From the NCBI GenBank assembly GCA_016209035.1, contig JACQWX010000001.1:32157-96156 (forward strand): a stretch of 64,000 bases of DNA. The letters are read 5' to 3'. A model generated the notes under the pieces. It made no database searches. It was not told where the DNA came from and saw nothing but the letters and a program-made list of their open reading frames with translations. The DNA is from Elusimicrobiota bacterium. GTDB taxonomy: Bacteria; Elusimicrobiota; Elusimicrobia; UBA1565; UBA9628. A program made the position numbers and the translations under genes. This document shows positions 1 to 9,082 of this stretch, in pieces. Each line of letters begins with the position of its first letter. The stretch's first letter is position 1.

Positions 1-1179
1 GGTGCCCAGGTCCCAGGGCTCGGCGATGAGCTTGACGGCGCTCAGGACCGGGTCCTGGGCCACGGCCGTGAAGAAGGCCGAGTACTTGTCGTAGCCTCCG
101 GCCTCGCGTCCCAGCACGGACGCCAGGTCGAACCGGAAGCCGTCCACCCGCATGGTCTTGACCCAGTAGCGCAGGGAATCCATGATGAGCCTGACCACGG
201 CCGGGTCGGCGGCGTTCAAGGCGTTGCCGCAGCCCGTGAAGTTGTGGTAATGCCGGCCGGGAGCCTCCCGGGGGCCGGAGAGGCTGTAGTAGCTCGGGTT
301 GTCGATGCCCCGGAAGGAGAGAGTCGGCCCCAACTCGTTGCCCTCGCCGGTGTGGTTGTACACCACGTCCAGGATGACCTCGATGCCGGCGCGGTGGAGC
401 TCGCGCACCAGCGTCTTGAACTCCCCCACTTGGCCTCCGGGCGAGCGACCCGCCGCGTAGGAGGACTCGGGAGCGAAGAAGCCCACCGTGTTGTAGCCCC
501 AGTAATTCGTCAGGCCCTTCTCCCTGAGGTGGTCCTCGACGTAGAACTCGTGGACCGGCAGCAGCTCCACGGCGTTGACGCCCAGTTTCTTGAGGTGCCC
601 GATCTTGTCGATGAAGCCCAGGTAGGTCCCGGGATGCCTGACCCCGGAGTTGCGGTTGGCGGTGAAGCCCTTGAGGTGCGCCTCGTAGATGATGAGGCTC
701 TCGAGAGGGGTCTCCGGCCGGGCCACGCCCTGCCAGTCGAAGGCGTCGTCCACCACGATGCTCTTGGGCACCAGCCGGCTGTTGTCCGAATCCTCGTACG
801 AGAGGTCCAAGGCCCTAGACTTGGGGTCGTAGCCCAGCAGGCAGTTGCGCGTGTTCCTGAACTTGCCGCTCATGGCCTTGGCGTAGGGGTCCATCAGCAG
901 CTTGTGCTCGTTGAAGCGCAGGCCGCGCTCCGGCTGGAACGGCCCGTGGACCCTGTAGCCGTAGAGCTGGCCGGCCTTGGCCCCGGCCACGAAGGCATGC
1001 CACACGAACCGCGTCCGGTCCTCCATGCGCACCACCGCCGAGGGCTTCCCCGCCGGGTCGTCGAATAGCGCGAGCTCGACCCCCTCGGCGTGCTTGGAGT
1101 AGAGCGCGAAATTCACGCCCTCGGGCGCGAGCGTCGCGCCCAAGGGATAGAAACGACCCGGCGAGTTCTTGACCGCCAT
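1..1179 (-). CDS. glgX: Glycogen debranching enzyme GlgX / isoamylase-type GH13 (C-terminus beyond the window edge)
   Basis: Open minus frame from ATG at 1179 to the window edge: MAVKNSPGRFYPLGATLAPEGVNFALYSKHAEGVELALF...EVILDVVYNHTGEGNELGPTLSFRGIDNPSYY...MRVDGFRFDLASVLGRE. GH13 motifs DVVYNH and GFRFD. Missing from the ORF track because no stop lies inside the window. Confidence 0.9.
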   Translation of the reverse strand, partial: MAVKNSPGRFYPLGATLAPEGVNFALYSKHAEGVELALFDDPAGKPSAVVRMEDRTRFVWHAFVAGAKAGQLYGYRVHGPFQPERGLRFNEHKLLMDPYAKAMSGKFRNTRNCLLGYDPKSRALDLSYEDSDNSRLVPKSIVVDDAFDWQGVARPETPLESLIIYEAHLKGFTANRNSGVRHPGTYLGFIDKIGHLKKLGVNAVELLPVHEFYVEDHLREKGLTNYWGYNTVGFFAPESSYAAGRSPGGQVGEFKTLVRELHRAGIEVILDVVYNHTGEGNELGPTLSFRGIDNPSYYSLSGPREAPGRHYHNFTGCGNALNAADPAVVRLIMDSLRYWVKTMRVDGFRFDLASVLGREAGGYDKYSAFFTAVAQDPVLSAVKLIAEPWDLGT

Positions 1180-1192
1180 GGCGTCAAGGCTC

Positions 1193-1768
1193 CTAGACCG
1201 CGACCCTGCCTTCGACGCCCCGCGCGGCGGCGGTCCACCAGTCCTTCTTCCAGGACTTGTTCCACCAGGACCGCATGGGCACCATGGTCTCCGTGGCCCA
1301 GCCGGCCTTGTTGAGCTGGGCGACCTCGCCCCAGACCTTGTCCCAGGAAGACCCGCCGGCCCACATGAGGTAGTCCCAGTCGCCGGGGACGGAGGCTACG
1401 CTGGTCACCCAGTCCCATTTGGTCAGGCCTTTCATCTCGCCGTTGAGATGCGGCGAGCGCAGGAACACCCACGCCCCGACCGGCCACTCCCACCACCACT
1501 TCCCGTTCTTCATCCCCTTGTAGACGAAGTGGGTCGAGGTGGCGGTCACGCCCTTCATGCCCCTGATGTCGACGACCTTGTCGTAGAGGTCCTGCCAGGA
1601 GCCCGCGTCGACCCAGACCACGAGGCCCCAGTTCCCGGTCACCATCCAGGCGCCGATCGTCTCGGGCCAGGACTGGACCTTGCGCCAGACGGTCTCGGCC
1701 GTCGCCCAATCCGCCTTGACCAACAGGTACGCCGACCGCTGGTCCCACTCATTCCATGCCATGTTCAC
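1193..1768 (-). CDS. Uncharacterised tryptophan-rich protein with two repeated halves (possibly Lrp/AsnC-like alpha-beta folds)
   Basis: 191-aa ORF with 26 Trp by my count; halves share V(T/P)G(N/D)W...W and W(Q/K)D(L/V)... patterns. Confidence 0.7.
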   Translation of the reverse strand: MNMAWNEWDQRSAYLLVKADWATAETVWRKVQSWPETIGAWMVTGNWGLVVWVDAGSWQDLYDKVVDIRGMKGVTATSTHFVYKGMKNGKWWWEWPVGAWVFLRSPHLNGEMKGLTKWDWVTSVASVPGDWDYLMWAGGSSWDKVWGEVAQLNKAGWATETMVPMRSWWNKSWKKDWWTAAARGVEGRVAV

Positions 1769-1843
1769 GCCTCCCTAGTTCACGAGTGTACGCCTGCCGT
1801 CAGATTATGATAGCAATTCACAATATCCTATCATGTCAGGGAG

Positions 1844-2995
1844 ATGAGGAGCGACGCCGCAGCGCTGGTCTTGGCCGCCTTGCTGGCCGGCTGCGGCCAC
1901 GCGCCTTCCGCGCCCCCTCCCGCGCCGCCGGACCTGTCCCGGGGACAGGTACCCCGGCTCTACGGCCCCGAAGCCCTGCGCCAATCGCTCAACAGCCTGC
2001 TCGCCCGGCCTTTCGACGACACCGTGGCCGTCGAGGTCCTCTACGCCACCAACAGGGCGCTCAAAGGCGACCCCGCGGAATGCGACGACGACGGGTTCGG
2101 CGTGGACCTCTCCACGGCCGCCAGCTACGGGCTCTGCCAGCTCAACGTACCCAAGCGGCGCGGCGTCGGAGGCTTCGAGGTCGCGCCCAACCCCCGCGCC
2201 GACACCCACCGGTACTTCCGGACCCTGGCCCACGAGTCCCTCGACGCGGCGGCCTTGGCCGAGCGCCTGGGCCGGCAGTCCGGCCGCGACCCCCTGGTCT
2301 TCGTCCACGGCTTCAACGTCAAGTTCCAGGAGGCCGTGCTGCGCGCCGCCCAGATCGGCTACGACCTCAAGTACCAAGGGCCCCTCGTGCTGTTCTCCTG
2401 GCCCGCGGGGTCGAGCGAGGGGATCCTTGAGTCCGCCCTGATCACGCGCACCTACGACGTCAACCGCGGCAACGCGGCCAAGGCCGTCGAGCCCGCGGCG
2501 GAGTTCTTCAAGCTCCTGGCCGGCTCGTCGACCACCTTCCACGTCATGGTGCACTCCATGGGGCACCAGGTCGTCCTCCCGGCCCTGGCCAAGGCCGCCA
2601 AGGATTGGGACCGGCCGCGCATCGGGGAGCTCATCCTCAACGCCCCCGACATCCAGCTCAGGGACTTCCAGCGCCTCGTCCACAACCTGCGGAAGGCCGC
2701 GGAGCGCATCACGGTCTACTGCTCCTACAACGACAACGCCATCGCCGCCTCCGAGACCTACAACAAGAACCGCCGCCTCGGGGCCTGCGAGCGCGTCCCG
2801 GGAGTGGACGTCGTCAACGTCGGCGAGATCGACGCCCCGGCGCTCGGCATCGGAGGCCTGGGCCACGGCTACTACGCCTCGCGCCCCATCCTAACCGACA
2901 TCCATCAGGTGCTGCTCGGCATCGAGGCCTCCAAGCGCCTCTTCATCCGCCGCAGCGAGCCCAACAGCACGGAGGACTACTACCTGCGGCCGTAG
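1844..2995 (+). CDS. Alpha/beta hydrolase, DUF900-like lipoprotein
   Basis: Lipobox LAGC; EVLYATNRAL, VFVHGFNVKF and HVMVHSMGHQV motifs typical of DUF900 esterases. Confidence 0.8.
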   Translation: MRSDAAALVLAALLAGCGHAPSAPPPAPPDLSRGQVPRLYGPEALRQSLNSLLARPFDDTVAVEVLYATNRALKGDPAECDDDGFGVDLSTAASYGLCQLNVPKRRGVGGFEVAPNPRADTHRYFRTLAHESLDAAALAERLGRQSGRDPLVFVHGFNVKFQEAVLRAAQIGYDLKYQGPLVLFSWPAGSSEGILESALITRTYDVNRGNAAKAVEPAAEFFKLLAGSSTTFHVMVHSMGHQVVLPALAKAAKDWDRPRIGELILNAPDIQLRDFQRLVHNLRKAAERITVYCSYNDNAIAASETYNKNRRLGACERVPGVDVVNVGEIDAPALGIGGLGHGYYASRPILTDIHQVLLGIEASKRLFIRRSEPNSTEDYYLRP

Positions 2996-3085
2996 CGCCC
3001 CAGGACGCCCGTCCCGCCGCTCCCCGGCGACACCGGCGACCCCCGGGATGAAATTCGTCTCTGCGGGCAGGCGAGGCCCGATCGC

Positions 3086-3125
3086 TTGACGCTGGCCGCC
3101 GCAATTCATATACTTACCGGTAGGT
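3086..3125 (+). promoter_or_regulatory. Sigma70-type promoter (TTGACG-17-TATACT) overlapped by a TetR-like palindromic operator ACTTACCGGTAGGT
   Basis: -35 at 3086-3091, -10 at 3109-3114, 17-bp spacer; imperfect palindrome 3112-3125 centred on CCGG, just upstream of the ATG at 3130 of the TetR ORF. Confidence 0.65.
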
Positions 3126-3129
3126 AGGT

Positions 3130-5049
3130 ATGAAATCCAGTCTCCCCGCCCGCAGCCCAAAGGCCGCCGACATGCGCACCCGCATCCTCAAGACCGCCAT
3201 CAGGCTCTTCGCCGAGCGAGGCATCGACCGGGTCTCCATCCGGGAGCTCGTCGCCGAGCTCGGGGTCAGCAAGCCGGTGCTCTACTACTATTTCAAGGAC
3301 AAGGAGGACCTCTGCCGCGAGGTCTTCCTCCGATACGCCCAAGAGGCCGGCAAGGTGCGCGAGGAAGCCGGGGCCATGGCCGCGGCTTCCTTCGAGGACC
3401 GGCTGGCCGCCGCGCTGGAGGGCCACCTGAGGTTCTTCAAGGCCAGGCCCTTGGCCGTCCAGTTCGCCATGCAGACCTTCACCTGCCCGGGGTCCAAGGG
3501 CGTGCGCCGGATCGTCGACGACTTCGCGGCCCGCCACCGGCGCGGGCTGCGCGACCTCCTGCGGGGCTGGGAGCGGAAAGGCGACCTGCGGGCCGGGACC
3601 TCCGACGACGTCCTGCATCTCCTCGACGGCGTCATCACCCACTTCGCCATGAGCCTCTACCGCGGCCGCGCCGCCGGCTTGGACGCCGGCCTGCCGAGGA
3701 GGCTCGCCAGGCTCATCTGCCGCGGCGCCCGAGCGGCCGGCAGGCTCGCCTGCATCGCCCTCGCCCTGACGGCGACGTGCGTGACCGCCGCGCGGGCCGA
3801 AGGTCCGCGGGACATCACCATCGAGGCTGCCGTGGAACTCGCGCTCCAGCGCAACACCTCCATCGTGATGGCCGAGAAGAACAAGGCGGTCTACGACGAG
3901 CGCGTCCGGCAGTACTACGCCAACGCCCTGCCGGACATCAGGGTCGGGGGGCAGTACTCCTACAACATCGAGAAGCCCTCGATGTTCATCGGCGGGGCCA
4001 AGGTCCCCTTCGGGGCGAACAACCAATACGCCGCGTCGGTCGAGGCCAGCCAGGTGCTCTGGTCCGGCGGCAAGGTGAGCCTCGGCGTGCGCATGGCCAA
4101 GCTCTTCTCCCAGACCGGCTCCGAGAAGGTGCGCGAGGCCCGCTCAGGGGTCAAGAAGGCGGTCCGCCAGCTCTACTACAGCATCCTCCTGGCCTCGGCC
4201 ACGGTGGACATCCAGCGCGAATCCCTCGCCACGGCCCAGAGCCACCTGGCCACCATCGAGGCCAAGTTCAAACAGGGCATCGCCAGCGACCTCGCCGTGC
4301 TCAGGCAGAAGGTCGAGGTCGCCAACACCGAGCCCTCCCTCACCAAGGCCCGCAACCTCTACGAGAAGGGAACGCTCCAGCTCAACAACCTCCTGGGCAT
4401 CGACCCGGAGGAGACCCTGCGAGCAGTCGGGACCCTCCAGTGCCCATCCGGGGGCGGCAGCGGCCCGTCCGCCGACCTCGCGGCGCGCTACGCGACGGCG
4501 CTCTCCAACAGGCCCGAGGTCCGGGAAGCCAGGCAGCAATACGACCTCGCCCAGGAGAAGGTCAAGCTGGAGAGGTCGTTCCACTATCCGGACCTCTACG
4601 GCTTCTGGAACCGTCAGTTCCAGGGCCAGGACGACCGCGGCTGGCCCGACGACAGCCGTCGGACCTGGAGCATGGCCGCCGGGGTCAAGCTCTCCATCCC
4701 GGTCTTCAGCGGCCTGGAGACGGTCTCCAAGGTCAAGGCTGCCGGGCTCGAAGCCGAGCAGGCCCTCGAGGTCCTGGTCGAGACGCAGCGCCGAGTCAAG
4801 ATCGAGGTGAAGGGAGCCTGGCTCGACCTCCAGGAGGCCTCGGAGAGGGTCCGGTCCCAGGCTCAGGCGGTGGGCTCTGCGGCCAAGGCCCTGGCCGCGA
4901 CCGAGATGCGGTTCAAGGAGGGCCTGGCCGGCCAGCTCGAGCTCAACGACGTGACCCTGGCGCTCAACACCTCGCGCATGATCCACGCGCAGGCCATGCA
5001 CGACGCCTGCACGGCGTTCGCCGAGCTGCAGTGGGCGGCGGGGGAATGA
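3130..5049 (+). CDS. TetR/AcrR-type regulator fused in frame to a TolC-family outer-membrane efflux protein
   Basis: N-terminal HTH ILKTAIRLFAERGIDRVSIRELVAELGVSKPVLYYYFKDKEDL; internal hydrophobic segment LACIALALTATCVTAARA|EG; then TolC-like repeats (ITIEAAVELALQRN..., KFKQGIASDLAVLRQKVEVAN...LNNLLG, second repeat ...MRFKEGLAGQLELNDVTLAL). One uninterrupted frame. Confidence 0.85.
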   Translation: MKSSLPARSPKAADMRTRILKTAIRLFAERGIDRVSIRELVAELGVSKPVLYYYFKDKEDLCREVFLRYAQEAGKVREEAGAMAAASFEDRLAAALEGHLRFFKARPLAVQFAMQTFTCPGSKGVRRIVDDFAARHRRGLRDLLRGWERKGDLRAGTSDDVLHLLDGVITHFAMSLYRGRAAGLDAGLPRRLARLICRGARAAGRLACIALALTATCVTAARAEGPRDITIEAAVELALQRNTSIVMAEKNKAVYDERVRQYYANALPDIRVGGQYSYNIEKPSMFIGGAKVPFGANNQYAASVEASQVLWSGGKVSLGVRMAKLFSQTGSEKVREARSGVKKAVRQLYYSILLASATVDIQRESLATAQSHLATIEAKFKQGIASDLAVLRQKVEVANTEPSLTKARNLYEKGTLQLNNLLGIDPEETLRAVGTLQCPSGGGSGPSADLAARYATALSNRPEVREARQQYDLAQEKVKLERSFHYPDLYGFWNRQFQGQDDRGWPDDSRRTWSMAAGVKLSIPVFSGLETVSKVKAAGLEAEQALEVLVETQRRVKIEVKGAWLDLQEASERVRSQAQAVGSAAKALAATEMRFKEGLAGQLELNDVTLALNTSRMIHAQAMHDACTAFAELQWAAGE

Positions 5050-5083
5050 GGTCATCGAGGACATCGATGAGGAAGGTTCGACC

Positions 5084-5989
5084 ATGAAGATGCCGACTTG
5101 GAAACTGATCCTGACGGCGGCCCTGATCGTGGGCTGCGCCGTACTGATCCAAAGACACCGCAGCCGGACCAGGGAGCTCGCGCGCCTGGCCGCCATCGAC
5201 TCGGAGACCTTCCTCGTCCGGACCGAGAAGGCCCAGGTCCGCGACATCGAGGAGAAGCTCGTGCTCGTCGGCACGGTCAAGGCCCTCGAGGAGGCCGTGC
5301 TCTTCCCCCGGGTGGACGGCAAGCTCCGCAAGAACCTGGTCGCGGAGGGCCAGCCGGTCCTCCGCGACCAGGCCGTGGCCATGGTGGAGCGCGACGAGGT
5401 CGGGGTCGTCTACGAGCCGGCGCCGGTCCCCTCCACCATCGACGGCGTGGTCGGCAAGACCTACCAGGACCCGGGCGCCAACGTGACCCCCCAGACCCCG
5501 ATCGCGCTCGTGGTCAACCAGTCCCAGGTCCGCGTCAAGGTCGACCTGCCCGAGCGCTACCTTGGGCTGATCGCGGCCGGCCAGGCCGCGCACCTCTCCG
5601 TGGACGCCTACCAGGGCCGCAGGTTCAACGGGAAGGTATTCCGTGTCAGCCCGGTGGTGGACCCGGCCAGCCGCAGCGCCGCCATCGAGGTCCTGGCCGG
5701 CAACGCCGACGGCAGGCTCAAGTCCGGCATGTTCGCGGTTGTCGAGCTCGTGGTCGGCAAGAGGGCCTCGGCCCTCTCGGTCTCCGCGGACTCGGTCCAG
5801 AGCGACGGCCGAAACGCCTCCGTCGTGTTCCTCGCGGAGGGCGCCAAGGCCGCGGCCCGGCCCGTGACCGTGGGCGTCAAGACCCCGGAATACGCGGAGA
5901 TACTGCGGGGCATCAAGCCGGGGGACCTGATCATCAGCTCCGGGCTCTACGGCTTGAAGGACGGGAGCAAGATCGAGGTCATCGAGTGA
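5084..5989 (+). CDS. RND efflux periplasmic adaptor subunit (HlyD/AcrA-like)
   Basis: LVGTVKALEEAVLFPRVDGKL..., barrel-sandwich and beta-barrel style sequence; sits between the TolC-like and RND genes. Confidence 0.9.
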   Translation: MKMPTWKLILTAALIVGCAVLIQRHRSRTRELARLAAIDSETFLVRTEKAQVRDIEEKLVLVGTVKALEEAVLFPRVDGKLRKNLVAEGQPVLRDQAVAMVERDEVGVVYEPAPVPSTIDGVVGKTYQDPGANVTPQTPIALVVNQSQVRVKVDLPERYLGLIAAGQAAHLSVDAYQGRRFNGKVFRVSPVVDPASRSAAIEVLAGNADGRLKSGMFAVVELVVGKRASALSVSADSVQSDGRNASVVFLAEGAKAAARPVTVGVKTPEYAEILRGIKPGDLIISSGLYGLKDGSKIEVIE

Positions 5990-8900
5990 AGATCGTCGAA
6001 GTCTGCATCCGGCGGCCGGTCTTCACGGTCATGATGATCTCCGCCATCATCGTGCTCGGAGCCTTCTCCTACCCCAGGCTCGGCATCGACCTCTTCCCGA
6101 ACATCGATTTCCCCTTCATCCTGGTCCAGACGACCTTGAAGGGCGCGAGCCCCGAGGAGGTCGAGACCTCCATCACCAAGCCCATCGAGGAGGCGGTCAA
6201 CACCATCGAGGGCATCGAGGACCTCAACTCCACCAGCTTCGAGGGCTTCTCCCAGCTCTTCATCAAGTTCGACCTCGAGAAGAACGTCGACGTCGCCGCC
6301 CAGGACGTGCGCGACAAGATCTCCGGAATCACCCGCAACCTCCCTCAAGGCACGGACCCGCCGGTCGTGGCCAAGTTCGACATCGGCTCCATCCCGGTCA
6401 TGAACATCGCCGTCTACGGCGACATGGACCTCATCGAGCTCACCCATGTCGCCCGCAAGAGGATCAAGGAGAACATCGAGACGGTGCGGGGAGTCGGGGC
6501 CGTGGACGTCGCCGGCGGCCGGGAGCGCGAGATCCACATCGTGGTCAACCCCCTCAAGCTCTCGGCGCTGGGCATCGCCATCAAGGACGTCAAGGACGCC
6601 ATCGTCCAGCAGAACATCGAGATCCCGGGCGGCAGGGTCGAGGAGGTCAACAAGGAATACGTGCTCCGGACCCTGGGACGGATCGCGGACGTGGCCGACT
6701 TCAACAAGATCGCGGTCGCCCGCCGCAACGGCGTGTCGGTGCGGATCTCCGACGTCGGCCGGGTGGAGGACACCGGCCAGGAGGTGCGCAGCATCGCCTT
6801 CTTGAACGGCCGGCCCTGCGTGTCGCTGGTGGTGCGCAAGCAGTCGGGAACCAACACGGTCGCCCTCATCGACGGCGTCAAGGCTAGGCTCAAGGAGATC
6901 GTCCCCCTCCTGCCCCCGGGCGTCAAGACCAAGGTGGTGGGCGACCAGTCCGAGTTCATCAAGGGCTCGGTGAGGACCGTGGAGGAGCACCTTATCCTGG
7001 GGGCGCTGCTCGCGGCCCTCATGGTGCTGCTCTTCATGGGAGACCTGCGCTCGACTTTGGTCGCGGCCGTGGCCATCCCCACCTCCATCATCGGCACCTT
7101 CACGCTCATGGAGATGGCGGGGTTCACCCTGAACAACATGACGCTCCTCGGCCTGACCATCGCGGTCGGGGTCGTCATCGACGACGCCATCGTGGTGCTG
7201 GAGAACGTCTTCCGGCACATGGAGGAGCTCAAGAAGCCCCCCGCGCAGGCCGCGCTCGAGGGCACGACCGAGATCGGCCTGGCCGTCATGGCCACGAGCT
7301 TCTCGCTCCTGGTCATCTTCATCCCCCTGGCCTACATGGAGGGCATCGTGGGCCGGTTCATCAAGAGCTACGGCCTCACCATCGCCTTCGCCGTCAGCAT
7401 CAGCCTCTTCGTGGCCTTCACCCTCACCCCGGCCATGAGCGCCCATTTCCTCAAGCCCCACCCCAAGCGCAACCGCTTGAACGATATCTCGGACGCCTTG
7501 AACGACTTCCTGGCGCGCTGGTACACCGCCGCCCTGGAATGGGCCATGGCCCACCGCAAGACCATGGTGGCCGTCTCCGTCGCCATCATGCTCTCCACCG
7601 TGCCGCTCCTCACGCTCATCGGCAAGGACTTCCTCCCGCAGGACGACACCTCCAAGTTCACGGTCGAGCTCAAGGCTCCGGAGGGATCGAGCATCGCGTC
7701 GATGAGGCGGCTCATCGAGCAGGTCGAGAAGGAGGTGCGGCGCCTGCCCCATGTCCTCGACGTCCTCTCGTCGGTCGGCCAGAGCGAGGGCCACGAGATC
7801 CGCGGCTCCAACGAAGCCTCCATCCTCGTCGAGCTCGAGGGCATCGGCAAGCGGGCCCTGAACCAGGACGCCATCATCGAGACGGCCAGGCGCATGTTCG
7901 CCAAGTACACGACCCTGAGGACCGCGGTCAAGCCCGTCGGAGGGTTCGGGGGAGGCAAGGAAGGCGACATGGACTTCGTGATCGCCGGCCCTGACCTGGG
8001 CAAGCTCAAGGAGTACGCGGACGCCGTCGCCGCCTCCATCAGAAAGGAGAAGGGCATCGTGGACGTGGACATCAGCCTCTCCTACGCCAAGCCCGAACTG
8101 CGCGTCATCATCGACCGCGACCGCGCCCACGACCTGGGGGTCAAGGTCGAGGACATCGCCATGTCGCTGAGGACCATGGTGGGCGGCGAGGAAGACATCA
8201 CCAAGTACAAAGACGCAGGCGACCTCTACCAGGTCCGCCTGCGCGCCGACCAGAGCTACCGCGACCGCGTCGAGACCATCTCGGCCCTCATGGTGCCGAC
8301 CAGCCCTGGCAAGGTGGTCCGGCTCGACAGCGTGGCCAGCGTGGCGCCGGGCATGGGCCCCACCCAGATCGACCGCTACAGCCGCCAGCGGCAGGTCACG
8401 GTCCGGGCGAACATGGCGGGCAAGCCCGTGGGCTTCGCCATCGACAAGGCCAAGGCCGCCTTCAGGAAGCTCGGCGCCCCTCCCGACTACAGGACCGACC
8501 TCGTCGGCCGCGCCAAGGAGCTCGGCAACATGCTCCATGGGTTCCTGATGGCCTTCCTACTCTCCTTCATCTTCATCTACATGGTGCTGGCCAGCCAGTT
8601 CGAGAGCTTCGCCCACCCCATCACCATCATGGTGGCCCTGCCGCTCACCGTCCCCTTCGCCCTGCTGTCCTTGTTCATGGTGGGAGAGAACCTGGCCATC
8701 TTCAGCATCATGGGCCTATTCATGCTTGTGGGCATCGTGAAGAAGAACGCCATCCTGCAGGTCGACTACACCAACACCTTGAGGACAAAAGGCATGGAGC
8801 GCAACCTCGCCATCATCCAGGCCAACCAGACGAGACTCCGGCCCATCCTGATGACGACAACCACGCTGGTGGCCGGCATGCTCCCCGTGGCCCTGGGCGG

Positions 8901-9069
8901 CGGCGCGGGCTCGGGGACCCGGCGCACCATGGCCGTGGTCATCATCGGCGGGCAGCTGCTATCGCTCCTCATCACCCTGCTGATGACGCCCGTGACCTAC
9001 TCGCTCATGGACGACCTGCAAGGGTGGCTGCGCTCGAAGTTCTCACCCTCCGAACCCCAAAAGCGATAG
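5986..9069 (+). CDS. RND efflux transporter permease (HAE1/AcrB family)
   Basis: GTG start at 5986 overlapping the adaptor stop; VKIVEVCIRRPVFTVMMISAIIVLGAFSYPRLGIDLFPNIDFP; GVVIDDAIVVLENVFRH; full AcrB-like length. Confidence 0.95.
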   Translation: MKIVEVCIRRPVFTVMMISAIIVLGAFSYPRLGIDLFPNIDFPFILVQTTLKGASPEEVETSITKPIEEAVNTIEGIEDLNSTSFEGFSQLFIKFDLEKNVDVAAQDVRDKISGITRNLPQGTDPPVVAKFDIGSIPVMNIAVYGDMDLIELTHVARKRIKENIETVRGVGAVDVAGGREREIHIVVNPLKLSALGIAIKDVKDAIVQQNIEIPGGRVEEVNKEYVLRTLGRIADVADFNKIAVARRNGVSVRISDVGRVEDTGQEVRSIAFLNGRPCVSLVVRKQSGTNTVALIDGVKARLKEIVPLLPPGVKTKVVGDQSEFIKGSVRTVEEHLILGALLAALMVLLFMGDLRSTLVAAVAIPTSIIGTFTLMEMAGFTLNNMTLLGLTIAVGVVIDDAIVVLENVFRHMEELKKPPAQAALEGTTEIGLAVMATSFSLLVIFIPLAYMEGIVGRFIKSYGLTIAFAVSISLFVAFTLTPAMSAHFLKPHPKRNRLNDISDALNDFLARWYTAALEWAMAHRKTMVAVSVAIMLSTVPLLTLIGKDFLPQDDTSKFTVELKAPEGSSIASMRRLIEQVEKEVRRLPHVLDVLSSVGQSEGHEIRGSNEASILVELEGIGKRALNQDAIIETARRMFAKYTTLRTAVKPVGGFGGGKEGDMDFVIAGPDLGKLKEYADAVAASIRKEKGIVDVDISLSYAKPELRVIIDRDRAHDLGVKVEDIAMSLRTMVGGEEDITKYKDAGDLYQVRLRADQSYRDRVETISALMVPTSPGKVVRLDSVASVAPGMGPTQIDRYSRQRQVTVRANMAGKPVGFAIDKAKAAFRKLGAPPDYRTDLVGRAKELGNMLHGFLMAFLLSFIFIYMVLASQFESFAHPITIMVALPLTVPFALLSLFMVGENLAIFSIMGLFMLVGIVKKNAILQVDYTNTLRTKGMERNLAIIQANQTRLRPILMTTTTLVAGMLPVALGGGAGSGTRRTMAVVIIGGQLLSLLITLLMTPVTYSLMDDLQGWLRSKFSPSEPQKR

Positions 9070-9082
9070 AATAGCCCCGGCC

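Noticed and set aside
5098-5985. N-terminal ~296 aa of the 1323-aa ORF
   Set aside because: Out-of-frame read through the adaptor gene; the real RND start is the GTG at 5986 overlapping the adaptor stop.
5947-8538. 863-aa minus-strand ORF opposite the RND pump
   Set aside because: His/Asp/Val-rich antisense frame with no domain; the sense strand encodes a clear AcrB-like transporter.
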